DNA from: Saccharicrinis sp963667815
GTDB taxonomy: Bacteria > Bacteroidota > Bacteroidia > Bacteroidales > Marinilabiliaceae
Assembly: GCA_963667815.1 (NCBI GenBank)
Contig: OY764021.1
Length of the DNA: 64,000 bases
Direction: 5' to 3' (one strand)
Part shown: positions 17,128-26,321 of the stretch, one piece after another
Numbering within the stretch: position 1 is the first letter of the stretch
Layout of the letters: the number at the start of each line of letters is the position of its first letter
Notes under the pieces: model-generated
What the model saw: only the letters and a program-made list of their open reading frames with translations
Told to the model about the DNA's origin: nothing
Databases searched by the model: none
Program-made: the position numbers and the translations under genes

Positions 17128-19014
17128 ATGGGTCGATTTAATTTCCGCTTAAAAGGCAGGTTACTGGTTAATGTATTGGTATCATCCAGTGTTATATTCG
17201 CTATTGTACTGGGATACATTACATTTAACATGAGAAGTGATGCAATTGAAACTTCTGAAGAAATTATTAATGCAAAAGTATTAGAATACAGAAACCTAAT
17301 TCAGGGTGAGCTAAACACAGTGCACGAAGGAGCTGTTGTATTAGCAAACACTTACGAAGAGTATCTTGATTTAAAAGACAAACCACAAGATTCTTTTTAT
17401 AACACCATGTTGCTTAGCTGGCTTAAAAACAATCCTAGTTTTTTATCAACATGGCAAATCTGGGAACTAAATGCACTTGATCCAAATTATTCATTTAAAA
17501 ATGGTAGAATACGGAATGTATTTTTCCGTTTAAACGGACAGATAGACCAGTCTCTTACAACTGTTGATATGAATAACGATGATTTAAACAGTTTATATTA
17601 CATTGCTCGTAGAGAAAACAAATCTGACATTTGGGATCCATATTACGACGTAGTAACAAAAGAACTGGCAGGTATATTAATGACATCCATTGTTGTTCCT
17701 ATTCAAAAAGATGGAGATTTTAAGGGAATTGTTGGGGTAGATATTAGATTGGATAATATGGAACAAATTGTTTCTGATATTCAACCTTTTGATGAAGCCA
17801 TTTCATTTTTATTATCAGACAATAAAAGCATTGTAGGACATACGCATAAAGATTTAATTGGACAATCGATTTATGGTAATTGCGATCTGGATTCCATTCA
17901 AATCAACGACAAAATTCAGGACGCCTTAAACAATGGTCTTTCTTATTATGAATACAAGCACAACGGACAGGATTGGTATATGTCTTTAGCTAGCATTGAC
18001 GTAAAGGATTCGCAGAAAAAATGGACCATCGGAATTAAGGTACCACAAAGCGTTGTATTAAAAAGCGTAAATAAGATTATGTACCGAAGTATAATAATTG
18101 GGTCAATTGGCTTACTACTATTCTGCTTGATCATTTATTATTTGGCAAATGGTATGGTAAAACCACTTACAGATAGTGCCCGATTTACTAAATTAATTTC
18201 TGAAGGTAACCTGACGGCTAAAATAAATGTTTCGAGACATGATGAAATTGGTGATATAATTACCTCATTAAAAGGCATGACTCAAAACATTAAAGGCATT
18301 GTAGAAAATATTAAATCCAGCTCCGACCAAATCAATGCGTCCAGTAATTCGTTAAAATCATCGGCGATAAAACTGAATGAAGGAGCTTCAAATCAGGCAG
18401 CCTCATCTGAAGAAATCAGCTCATCGATGGAAGAAATGGTAGCAACCATACATCAGAACACAGACAATGCAAAAGAAACAGAGAACATAGCTCGCAGAGC
18501 TTCTGACAAAATGAAAAAAGGTTATGAGTCCATTAAAATTACAGAGGAGTCAATGTCAAACATTGCTGAGAAAATATTAATTATTGATGAAATAGCTCAA
18601 CAAACCAATATCTTGTCACTAAATGCAGCAGTTGAAGCCGCTAGAGCAGGAGAACATGGCAAAGGTTTCTCTGTGGTAGCCAGCGAAGTAAAGAAACTTG
18701 CTGAACGTTCTCAAATTGCAGCCAAAGAAATTATAGAATTAACCAAAAATGGAGTTGTTGTTTCTGAAGAGTCTGGTAAGCAAATTAAGAGCATTATTCC
18801 TGACATTGAAGAAACAGCTCAATTAGTAGGTGAGATTTCTGCATCTAGCATTGAACAGCAAAGTGGCGCACAACAAGTAAACAATGCTATACAGGAGTTA
18901 AACGAAGTAACACAACAAAACTCTGTTACCGCAAACATGTTTACAGAAAGTGCACAAGAACTTTCATCATTAGCAGATAAATTAAACGAAGTAATAAGAT
19001 ACTTTAAAATATAA
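17128..19014 (+). CDS. Methyl-accepting chemotaxis protein with dCache-like sensor
   Basis: A 628-residue receptor starting at the ATG at 17128; a TTG six codons upstream is less likely. Membrane segments lie at about residues 10-33 and 320-340. The region between them (about 35-315) is a periplasmic sensor of double-Cache type, with the SIVVPIQKDGDFKGIVGVDI repeat typical of the membrane-proximal lobe. A HAMP domain follows (about 340-395), then the coiled-coil signalling domain with the conserved hairpin tip NAAVEAARAGEHGKGF near residue 500. The tip reads GKGF where GRGF is commonest. No che genes are nearby, and flagella or chemotaxis are uncommon in this phylum, so it may feed an unlinked signalling array. 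The ligand is unknown. Confidence 0.93.
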   Translation: MGRFNFRLKGRLLVNVLVSSSVIFAIVLGYITFNMRSDAIETSEEIINAKVLEYRNLIQGELNTVHEGAVVLANTYEEYLDLKDKPQDSFYNTMLLSWLKNNPSFLSTWQIWELNALDPNYSFKNGRIRNVFFRLNGQIDQSLTTVDMNNDDLNSLYYIARRENKSDIWDPYYDVVTKELAGILMTSIVVPIQKDGDFKGIVGVDIRLDNMEQIVSDIQPFDEAISFLLSDNKSIVGHTHKDLIGQSIYGNCDLDSIQINDKIQDALNNGLSYYEYKHNGQDWYMSLASIDVKDSQKKWTIGIKVPQSVVLKSVNKIMYRSIIIGSIGLLLFCLIIYYLANGMVKPLTDSARFTKLISEGNLTAKINVSRHDEIGDIITSLKGMTQNIKGIVENIKSSSDQINASSNSLKSSAIKLNEGASNQAASSEEISSSMEEMVATIHQNTDNAKETENIARRASDKMKKGYESIKITEESMSNIAEKILIIDEIAQQTNILSLNAAVEAARAGEHGKGFSVVASEVKKLAERSQIAAKEIIELTKNGVVVSEESGKQIKSIIPDIEETAQLVGEISASSIEQQSGAQQVNNAIQELNEVTQQNSVTANMFTESAQELSSLADKLNEVIRYFKI

Positions 19015-19111
19015 TTTAATCCTTAACAGGTGTTAGAATAACGACTTAACATTGATAGGCTAGCACCATATTTCGGGTTGAGTTTTACCCAATCAATTTG
19101 CATCATCAACA

Positions 19112-19149
19112 AAAAAAGCAGCGATTCTTAATTGAGTCGCTGCTTTTTG
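19112..19149. terminator. Bidirectional terminator
   Basis: AGCAGCGA (19118-19125) pairs with TCGCTGCT (19136-19143) and is flanked by A-run and T-run on the two sides. It serves the chemotaxis receptor (plus) and the DUF4834-like gene (minus), which converge here. Confidence 0.8.
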
Positions 19150-19174
19150 TATTTTATTGCTATAACAGAAAAAT

Positions 19175-19435
19175 CTATCCTTTTACTTCTTCATAATCTA
19201 CATACTCACCAACATCTGACGAAGTCATTTTTTTGTGAGGTGCAGTTTGTTTAATCGTCACTTTCCCCTCATTATCTTGTACGCCTCCAGAATATTGTTG
19301 CTTTTGAAAATTAGGATTCGTCATTTTATTAACAAATTTCGATAATAACACAGGTAATACTAACCTACCTATAAATCGAAACAAATAATAAATAACAATT
19401 AAAATAAGAACTGTTCTAAATAAACCAATAATCAT
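19175..19435 (-). CDS. DUF4834-like small membrane protein
   Basis: An 86-residue protein with one or two N-terminal hydrophobic segments (residues about 4-32) and a polar tail ending DVGEYVDYEEVKG. This layout, with a KVTIKQ...KK...DVGEYVDYEE tail, is what I remember of the DUF4834 family of Bacteroidota, whose function is unknown. It is probably anchored in the inner membrane with a cytoplasmic tail. It is transcribed alone, as terminators lie on both sides. Confidence 0.65.
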   Translation of the reverse strand: MIIGLFRTVLILIVIYYLFRFIGRLVLPVLLSKFVNKMTNPNFQKQQYSGGVQDNEGKVTIKQTAPHKKMTSSDVGEYVDYEEVKG

Positions 19436-19807
19436 ATTCTTGTAACTTATAATATTCTTTGTAATTACTTATGCATAGTTACAGTTTTTGTGCCACAATT
19501 TCAAATGCGCCATTCTGACACCCAATATTTAACATTATTAAATAAACCAAAAAAAAGAAGCCCTGAACTAAAAAGATCAGGGCTTTAAAATATTATAGGC
19601 TATTGTTTGTAATAGCGTACACAACCTTTGTTGTTAATATAAGGTTTGAAGCAAGAAGTCAGGAGTATTTTATGCCATTGTTTAGTATAATGCAAATCAC
19701 TTCAAACTTCATGTTTCTGACTTCGAGCATTCTAAGTCTATTAAATTAACCTCCATTTAACAAGACCTAAATAAACAAGAGCCATATTTTATTGTAACTA
19801 TACTTTT
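19436..19807. other. Intergenic region, 372 bp, with terminator and interleaved inverted words
   Basis: It holds a minus-strand terminator (19559-19587) downstream of the S41 protease gene. It also contains two interleaved inverted pairs: GTTTGAAG (19644) with CTTCAAAC (19700), and GAAGTCAG (19655) with CTGACTTC (19717). Their order A-B-A'-B' would form a pseudoknot rather than nested stems; it may be a remnant of a dispersed repeat. No ORF is seen. Confidence 0.45.
19559..19587 (-). terminator. Intrinsic terminator (minus strand)
   Basis: AGCCCTGA (19559-19566) pairs with TCAGGGCT (19577-19584). Read on the minus strand the stem is followed by a T-rich run. It lies about 220 nt after the S41 protease stop, so either the 3' UTR is long or the terminator belongs to a small transcript. 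Confidence 0.65.
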
Positions 19808-21415
19808 CTACTCTGAAAGTTTATCTACTGCCACGTCTAATAACTCATCTATTTCTCCAATGATTGGATAGAACCCTTCATTATCCATAATATTTCTGGC
19901 AATATAAGCCTTTAATTCAACATCAATAATATGCTTAGAAATATTGAATTCTTTACGATTCATTTTCACACCTTCCTTTGTTGCATATTTAATAAACTGA
20001 TCTAAAACAGGATGATTTCCCAGATAAGTTTTTATTTCACCAACTGTTTTCAGGCCTTCAATTTTAGATCTGTTGTTATCAGTATATTCAAGCGCAAATC
20101 TATATATTAAACCACCCTCTCTTACTTTATAATAGTAGTTTGTTAAATTAGTTGTATCGCGAGGAACAAAAATATCAGGCATAATACCTCCTCCTCCATA
20201 TACAACACGTCCTTTTTTAGTTTGATATTGTAATGAGTCATTTACATCAATACTATCCTGACTGAAAAATTCTCCATGCTGATAGCGCTCAACAATATCT
20301 TTATAATACTCTTCAATCCCATTATCATAAGGTTTTTGAATACATCTTCCTGCAGGAGTATAATATCTGGCAATTGTTAATCTTAATGCAGATCCATCAG
20401 GCAATGGAATTTGATTTTGCACCAATCCTTTTCCAAAAGAACGTCGTCCCATAATGATACCTCTGTCATTATCCTGAATAGCACCCGCAAAAATTTCACT
20501 AGCCGAAGCCGAAAATTCGTCAATTAAAACGGCCACCTCAGTATCCTGACAAGTTCCCTTTCCGTTAGCATGAACTTCCTGACGTGGATTTGCTTTTCCT
20601 TCAGTATAAACAATCATATCCTTATCGTGTAAAAACTCATTACACAAATTGATTGCCACGTCTAAATACCCACCTGAATTTCCTCTAAAATCTACAATAA
20701 GCTTCTTACAACTTTGAGCTTTTAATTTTGCCAACGCTGTTAAAAACTCAGCGTATGTATTCATAGCAAATCGACTCACTTTAATGTAGCCTATTTCATC
20801 ATTAATCATATATGAAACATCTACACTTTCAATTGGAATTTTACCTCTCGTAATTTCAAATTTCAAAGGTTCTTTTAAATTTCGTCTGATAACTCCAATA
20901 TTTACATTAGTACCCATCTCACCTCTAAGTAATTTAAGCACTACAGAGTTTTGAATTCCATTACCAGCAATAACACTATCATTTACACTTACAATTCTAT
21001 CACCAGGTAAAACACCTACTTTTTCAGATGGCCCTCCGGAAACAACAGCAACAACCATTACTGTATCTTTTTGAATACTAAATTGCACTCCTATACCACC
21101 AAAATTACTCGAAAGCTCTTCATTTACATTTTGTAAATCCTTGGCTGGTATATAAACGGTATGAGGATCCAGTTTTTTAAGTAATTCCGGAATCATCTCT
21201 TCCTGCATCTTTTTAGTATCTACAGTATCTACATATTCTTCATTAATTAAATTCAGAATTGCATCGATTTTATTAGTTTGTGGATAAATTACCAGCGACT
21301 TATTATTCCCTATTTTACCGGGTAAAACCGCATACCCTATGTATATCCCAGCAATTAATATGATAGAAAAAATAAGCGGTTGTAAAATCTGTCTTTTATT
21401 ATTTTTATAACTCAT
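19808..21415 (-). CDS. S41 family C-terminal processing protease (CtpA type)
   Basis: A 535-residue protein anchored by an N-terminal membrane segment (residues about 13-31). A PDZ domain follows (about 85-175, with GGIGVQF and PGDRIVSVND). The S41 catalytic core contains SASASEI with catalytic Ser304 and SFGKG with Lys329, spaced 25 residues as in E. coli Prc and CtpB. It cleaves the C-termini of periplasmic proteins. In Bacteroidota several paralogues exist, and this one cannot be tied to a named substrate. It follows the dCMP deaminase gene on the same strand by 24 bp, which suggests one operon. Confidence 0.93.
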   Translation of the reverse strand: MSYKNNKRQILQPLIFSIILIAGIYIGYAVLPGKIGNNKSLVIYPQTNKIDAILNLINEEYVDTVDTKKMQEEMIPELLKKLDPHTVYIPAKDLQNVNEELSSNFGGIGVQFSIQKDTVMVVAVVSGGPSEKVGVLPGDRIVSVNDSVIAGNGIQNSVVLKLLRGEMGTNVNIGVIRRNLKEPLKFEITRGKIPIESVDVSYMINDEIGYIKVSRFAMNTYAEFLTALAKLKAQSCKKLIVDFRGNSGGYLDVAINLCNEFLHDKDMIVYTEGKANPRQEVHANGKGTCQDTEVAVLIDEFSASASEIFAGAIQDNDRGIIMGRRSFGKGLVQNQIPLPDGSALRLTIARYYTPAGRCIQKPYDNGIEEYYKDIVERYQHGEFFSQDSIDVNDSLQYQTKKGRVVYGGGGIMPDIFVPRDTTNLTNYYYKVREGGLIYRFALEYTDNNRSKIEGLKTVGEIKTYLGNHPVLDQFIKYATKEGVKMNRKEFNISKHIIDVELKAYIARNIMDNEGFYPIIGEIDELLDVAVDKLSE

Positions 21416-21439
21416 TTATATTGTATTTTCAATTTTATA

Positions 21440-21886
21440 TTATTCATCCAATTCAATGTGGATAATTTCAATACCGGCTCGCTTCAATAGGTTTATACCG
21501 TCTTCAACTCGATATTTTTCACTAAAAACAACACGTCCAATACCTGCCTGCACAATTAATTTTGCACATTCAATACACGGAGATGAAGTAACATAAAGTG
21601 TGGCTCCTTCTGAACTATTATTAGAACGTGCTACTTTTGTTATCGCATTGGCTTCCGCATGTAAAACATAAGGTTTAGTAATATTGTTCTCATCCTCACA
21701 ATTATTCTCAAATCCAGATGGCGTTCCATTGTAACCATCACTAATAATCATCTTCTCTTTTACTATTAACGCACCCACTTGTCGGCGCTTGCAATATGAA
21801 TTTTCAGCCCAGATATAGGCCATTCGCAGATATCTTTTATCTAGTAGAAATTTCTTTTCCTCAGTTGGCAAATCTTTTTCGTTCAT
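21440..21886 (-). CDS. dCMP deaminase family protein
   Basis: A 148-residue zinc-dependent deaminase. The zinc and catalytic motifs are HAEANAI (His76, Glu78) and PCIECAKL (Cys104, Cys107). The N-terminal YCKRRQVGALIVKEKMIISDGYNGTPSG is typical of the dCMP deaminase/ComEB family, which makes dUMP for thymidylate synthesis. Length is normal. It is the first gene of the unit with the S41 protease, and a -7 promoter element lies about 30 nt upstream. Confidence 0.9.
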   Translation of the reverse strand: MNEKDLPTEEKKFLLDKRYLRMAYIWAENSYCKRRQVGALIVKEKMIISDGYNGTPSGFENNCEDENNITKPYVLHAEANAITKVARSNNSSEGATLYVTSSPCIECAKLIVQAGIGRVVFSEKYRVEDGINLLKRAGIEIIHIELDE

Positions 21887-21915
21887 TTATTTGCTATTTA
21901 TGTCATACAGAACAA

Positions 21916-21923
21916 CAAAAGTA
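21916..21923 (-). promoter_or_regulatory. -7 promoter element of the dCMP deaminase gene
   Basis: On the minus strand this reads TACTTTTG, matching TAnnTTTG, 29 nt before the start codon at 21886. Confidence 0.45.
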
Positions 21924-22076
21924 ACAAATTATCATAATCAAAAAAGCTCCTGATTAAATCAATACAACTACTGTTTAATTCTGAATATTTTCGACAAATG
22001 TTAAAATATACTTGATTAAAGTAACATTTTCTTTGAGCTAGCGTAATAAATCACAACAACACAAACACAACACAAC

Positions 22077-24959
22077 ATGCTTAAGCCAAATAGACGATTA
22101 CTTAAAAAAGTAAAAGCAAATAGTATGCTCCTATTTTTAGGTGTGCTATTTACCTTTTCATTCTCAACGAACACATTTGCACAGTCTGACAATAACACAC
22201 TTAAAGGTCAGGACTGTGTGAATTGTTTCTACACGGAAGTTATAAATAAGGAAATAACTGATAACTGTATTACCATAAAACTGGAAGTTTCCGCTGGTGA
22301 CTCCTGTTCCTCTGCCTTATCGCATATCACAATTGGTGTCCCCTGTGGAAATATTAGTAATGTTTACAACTCTGAAGGATGGGATATTGAAAACCCAACT
22401 ACAGATCCAACCACAGGTTTAGATGGTTTTAAAATTGACAATATTTCTAATTTTGGAGAAGATAAAACTTCAGGATCATTCATTATTGAATATACTGTTT
22501 GCTCTAATAACGAAAACTGCTTACAAGAAATTGCAGATAATATAGTAATTGGTTACAAAGCCGGAACATGTATTTCTTATCAGGAGATAGAAGATGAAAA
22601 TACACTAACAGCTTTACTAACCAAAGATGACGTATCATGTTACGGCGGTAACAATGGGGCTATTTATACTGAAGTTGATGGAGGAACTCCTCCTTATAAC
22701 TTTATTTGGAGCAATGGCAGTACTTTACAAAATATTTCAGGCTTGCGTATTGGGGAATACCGGGTAACTATTACTGATAGCGAAGGTGAAACAATAGCTC
22801 TGGAAGAAACTCTGACACAACCAGAGTCTCCCATTAAAATTGAAGGAACTGTAACTCCGGCATCTTGCAACAACAACAATGGAGCTATTGATGTATCAGT
22901 TTCAGGGGGAACTCCTCCATATACTTATGTTTGGACAGGTAATAAAACAACTGAAGACTTAAGTGATTTATATGCCGGAACCTATTTATTACGAGTTTTT
23001 GATGCTGCAGGTTGTACAATGTCTGCATCATTTATTATAACAGAAGATACTAATCTTGACCTAGCATTGACACCCAATTACTTACAATGTCATCAGGAAG
23101 GTGAAGGTGAAATAACCAGCATAGTTACAGGGGGAGTAGAACCTTATCAATATATTTGGTCAAATAATGATACAACAGCTAATATTTCAGGTGTCAACTC
23201 CGGTTCATACAGCTTAACAGTTACTGATGCCATGGGATGTTCTGTTACCAGTTCTACTTACATTGGTATTGCGTCTTTATCATTATCAACTTCAGTAGTA
23301 AATCCTACATGTAATGGTGGAGATGATGGAGCAATATCAGTAACAAATGTATATTACGGAACTGCTCCTTATACATATATGTGGGATACAGGCGATACTG
23401 GTTTTACATTATCGGATATTACCTCAGGTAGATATCGTGTAACAGTTACCGACGCCAATGGCTGTGAAGTTTCACGCTCAGTAAATTTAGCTGATAGACA
23501 AGCTTTAAATATCAATTATTCTATTTCTCCAAGAAACTGCAATTCTGATGAAGACATCGAAATAAATATATCAGGATCCGGAGGTTTAGATCCATACCAA
23601 TATTATTTTAATGAAAATGAGATATCTTCAACTTTCGTGGTAAACACAGATGGAGCATATGAAATCACAATGAAAGATGCTCTTGGATGTGAAACTACTG
23701 AAATCATTGTTATTTCTTCATCAGAAACAACCCTTGATGTAAATGCAAATATCTCACAGCCTGCTTGTGGAGGTGCTTCTACCGGAGCAGCAGAAATTAT
23801 TGTTTCCGGAGGAAGTGAACCGTATCAGTTTAACTGGTCAGATGGAGCCACATCTCAAAACAGAAATGATTTAGCTCCGGGAGAATATCAGATTGAAGTG
23901 ATTGATGCCAACGGATGCTATAGTTCAACCAGTTTTACCATCCAAGAAACAAATATTGTTGAAGCATCTATTATTCCTCCAACAACAGAAATTAATTGCG
24001 AAACCGGAGGCTTAAAGATATATGCGAATTGGAAAGGTTCGGATACTTATACATGGGAAATCATTGAGGATTCAAATTCATGGTATATCGAAGAATCATC
24101 TATTGATAGTATTTCTATATATGTTGGATCAGGAACCGCCACATTAATCTATTCTGTAATGGATGCAGAAGGCTGTTTTGCTACAGATTCAATCTCTTTA
24201 TCATGTACGATTAATAGTAATGATACTAACGATAACGATGGTAATAATGATGGCACTGACGGATCAGAGAACAATGGCAATGATTCTCTGGATAACAGTG
24301 ATTTCACAGACTGTTTTTATAGTAAAATAACATCAATTACATCCACTGAAAATGACGGCTGCTATGCCTTTGAGATGTGGGTTTATACAGATGGAACTTG
24401 TGACCATGAATTATCCCACTTTACTATCGGACTAGAAAACGCAATGATTAATTCTGTTGTAAATTCAGAAGGCTATCCTATTGAAAGTAATTTTACTGAT
24501 CCTACAACAGGTTTATATGGATTAAAAATAGACAACATTAGCAATTTTGGACAAAGTGGAACTGATCATTTCAAGATTGAGTTTGAAGCCTGCTTTAACT
24601 CTGGTATTTTACCAGAATATTTGCAAGTTGCCTTTAAATCAGCAAATGGTTACTCCATGCAGTTGATCAACCTATTTTCGGATGGGAATACGGAACAAGG
24701 TATCGAAATTAAAGCTTACCCTAATCCGTTTAAAGACAACATAAATTTTACCATAATCAGTAAAGAAACTGCAGGTGGAGAGTTAGCAATTTATAATACA
24801 TATGGTGAGAAAATTAAATCTATATTTTCTGGAACCTTTTTGGCAAATATTGAGTATACATTTACATATCAAGGAGATAATATTAACGATAGATTATTAT
24901 TTTACAAGTTAACCTCAAACAAAGGAGTCGTTCAGGGCAAACTATTAAAAATTAAATAG
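22077..24959 (+). CDS. SprB-repeat surface protein with T9SS sorting domain
   Basis: A 960-residue secreted protein. The signal peptide is long (MLKPNRRLLKK..., cleavage near TFAQ, residue 36). An N-terminal domain (about 43-170) is followed by six SprB-type repeats of about 75 residues (starts near 184, 262, 337, 411, 484 and 560), each with a CxxxxxG start, GGxxPYxxxW and GxYxxxVxDxxGC. A diverged seventh unit follows (about 628-710), then an Asn/Asp-rich linker (about 712-745), a second copy of the N-terminal domain (about 748-865) and a C-terminal T9SS type A sorting domain from about 883 (AYPNPFKDNINF). SprB repeats occur in gliding adhesins; this short example is more likely an attached or released surface protein. 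It stands alone and is followed by its own terminator. Confidence 0.9.
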   Translation: MLKPNRRLLKKVKANSMLLFLGVLFTFSFSTNTFAQSDNNTLKGQDCVNCFYTEVINKEITDNCITIKLEVSAGDSCSSALSHITIGVPCGNISNVYNSEGWDIENPTTDPTTGLDGFKIDNISNFGEDKTSGSFIIEYTVCSNNENCLQEIADNIVIGYKAGTCISYQEIEDENTLTALLTKDDVSCYGGNNGAIYTEVDGGTPPYNFIWSNGSTLQNISGLRIGEYRVTITDSEGETIALEETLTQPESPIKIEGTVTPASCNNNNGAIDVSVSGGTPPYTYVWTGNKTTEDLSDLYAGTYLLRVFDAAGCTMSASFIITEDTNLDLALTPNYLQCHQEGEGEITSIVTGGVEPYQYIWSNNDTTANISGVNSGSYSLTVTDAMGCSVTSSTYIGIASLSLSTSVVNPTCNGGDDGAISVTNVYYGTAPYTYMWDTGDTGFTLSDITSGRYRVTVTDANGCEVSRSVNLADRQALNINYSISPRNCNSDEDIEINISGSGGLDPYQYYFNENEISSTFVVNTDGAYEITMKDALGCETTEIIVISSSETTLDVNANISQPACGGASTGAAEIIVSGGSEPYQFNWSDGATSQNRNDLAPGEYQIEVIDANGCYSSTSFTIQETNIVEASIIPPTTEINCETGGLKIYANWKGSDTYTWEIIEDSNSWYIEESSIDSISIYVGSGTATLIYSVMDAEGCFATDSISLSCTINSNDTNDNDGNNDGTDGSENNGNDSLDNSDFTDCFYSKITSITSTENDGCYAFEMWVYTDGTCDHELSHFTIGLENAMINSVVNSEGYPIESNFTDPTTGLYGLKIDNISNFGQSGTDHFKIEFEACFNSGILPEYLQVAFKSANGYSMQLINLFSDGNTEQGIEIKAYPNPFKDNINFTIISKETAGGELAIYNTYGEKIKSIFSGTFLANIEYTFTYQGDNINDRLLFYKLTSNKGVVQGKLLKIK

Positions 24960-25016
24960 TTGCTATACGCAGGAGGTTAGTGTTGATTTTTTCATATAGT
25001 TAGGTTTAGGTTAGAG

Positions 25017-25055
25017 AAAAGGGGTTTACTTTAAAAGGTACCCCTTTTTCTTTTT
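25017..25055 (+). terminator. Intrinsic terminator
   Basis: AAAAGGGGT (25017-25025) pairs with ACCCCTTTT (25040-25048), followed by a T-rich run. It closes the SprB-repeat gene. Confidence 0.75.
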
Positions 25056-25087
25056 TAAATAGCAATGGTAAAATTAATTGAAAAAAC

Positions 25088-25095
25088 TATTTTTG
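25088..25095 (+). promoter_or_regulatory. -7 promoter element of tsaB
   Basis: TATTTTTG, an exact TAnnTTTG match, 21 nt before the ATG at 25117. Confidence 0.45.
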
Positions 25096-25116
25096 CATTT
25101 TAATAAACTGTATACA

Positions 25117-25812
25117 ATGGCATTAATACTTTCAATTGAAACATCAACAAAAGTTTGTTCTGTTTGTCTTTCTGAGAATGACAATATCATTATCAAAAAA
25201 GAACTTTTTGAAGCAAATTCTCATGCCACACATCTAACTGTGTTTATCCAGGATTTATTTAATGATATTAAGGAATATAAAATTAGTGACATTGATGCGG
25301 TTGCTGTAAGCAGCGGCCCTGGATCATATACTGGATTACGCATTGGGGTTTCGGTTGCAAAAGGTATTTGTTATGCTCTGAACAAACCTTTGATTGCAAT
25401 AACTTCGCTTGAAGCTTTGGCCTATGCTGCCATAGACAACGAAAATCTTAAGGATGGTACTTTAATCTGCCCTATGATTGATGCTCGCAGAATGGAAGTT
25501 TACACCACATTATATAACGCCAGGTTTGAAAAAGTAAAAGAAATTAGTGCTGAAATTATTGACGAAAACAGCTTTGCTGAAACATTAATACAACAATCTA
25601 TTCTCTTTTTAGGAGATGGAGCTACCAAATGTAAAGATGTAATAAAAAATGAGAATGCCATTTTCATTGAAAACAAAGCACCTTTAGCAGCCAACATGGT
25701 TAAAACAGCTTATCAAAAATTTCAGGATAAGAAATTTGAAGATGTTGCCTATTTCGAACCTTTTTACTTAAAGGATTTTGTGGCTACCACACCAAAGAAT
25801 AAAGTTCTGTAA
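25117..25812 (+). CDS. tsaB: tRNA threonylcarbamoyladenosine biosynthesis protein TsaB
   Basis: A 231-residue protein. The ATG at 25117 is preferred because the protein then begins MALILSIETST as in the family; an upstream TTG would place coding sequence across the promoter element. SSGPGSYTGLRIGVSVAKGI (about residues 65-84) is the hallmark of TsaB, the non-catalytic partner of TsaD in making t6A37 on tRNAs that read ANN codons. IDARRMEVY is also typical. It is monocistronic, with a terminator upstream and a hairpin downstream. Confidence 0.93.
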   Translation: MALILSIETSTKVCSVCLSENDNIIIKKELFEANSHATHLTVFIQDLFNDIKEYKISDIDAVAVSSGPGSYTGLRIGVSVAKGICYALNKPLIAITSLEALAYAAIDNENLKDGTLICPMIDARRMEVYTTLYNARFEKVKEISAEIIDENSFAETLIQQSILFLGDGATKCKDVIKNENAIFIENKAPLAANMVKTAYQKFQDKKFEDVAYFEPFYLKDFVATTPKNKVL

Positions 25813-25837
25813 CCTTCAACGAACATAAATTTAATAC

Positions 25838-25872
25838 AGCCTGAATTCAGTTAATAATAGAGAATTCAGGCT
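25838..25872. terminator. Hairpin between convergent genes
   Basis: AGCCTGAATTC (25838-25848) pairs perfectly with GAATTCAGGCT (25862-25872). T-runs are weak on both sides, so termination is likely but not certain. It lies between tsaB (plus) and the TerB-like gene (minus). Confidence 0.55.
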
Positions 25873-25900
25873 AACACAACAAACCTCACCATTCTTTCTA

Positions 25901-26311
25901 TCAAATTTCCAGTAATGCCTTTATTTCGTCATATTCTACAACTTCTTTATTTTTTATAATGGAGAGTTTAACAATATCTTCAATTTTATTTTCAGCAATA
26001 CCTAACTTTATTCCAATTTCTTTACAAAACTCAATTTCCTCTACATCTACCGACAAATCAACTTTCATCATTTGAATTAAAATATAAAACATGATATATT
26101 TTTCTTCTTGATTTACCGGAGGAATAAAATCATATTTATCCGCATCATTGTATATATCTTCAAATTCACTCATTGAAAGATTTAACTTTCTGGCCATAAG
26201 TCTAAGGAACATATCTTCAGATCCTTTTACCTCATTGTCGACTTTTGCCATTTTTACCAATACGGCTAATTGTGCTTTTTCTGAATTATAGTAATTATTT
26301 ATTGTTGTCAT
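25901..26311 (-). CDS. TerB-like protein
   Basis: A 136-residue all-helical protein. Two related helix turns carry acidic residues, KMAKVDNEVKGSE (about residues 20-32) and MMKVDLSVDVEE (about 86-97), matching the paired metal-binding sites of the TerB fold. It lacks the full typical length of TerB (about 150) only slightly. TerB-like domains are found in tellurite and stress-response systems near membranes and are thought to sense metal or signal. It follows the giant AAA+ gene by 10 bp, so both are probably translated from one mRNA and act together. Function in this context is inferred. Confidence 0.75.
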   Translation of the reverse strand: MTTINNYYNSEKAQLAVLVKMAKVDNEVKGSEDMFLRLMARKLNLSMSEFEDIYNDADKYDFIPPVNQEEKYIMFYILIQMMKVDLSVDVEEIEFCKEIGIKLGIAENKIEDIVKLSIIKNKEVVEYDEIKALLEI

Positions 26312-26321
26312 GGTAAAATAT

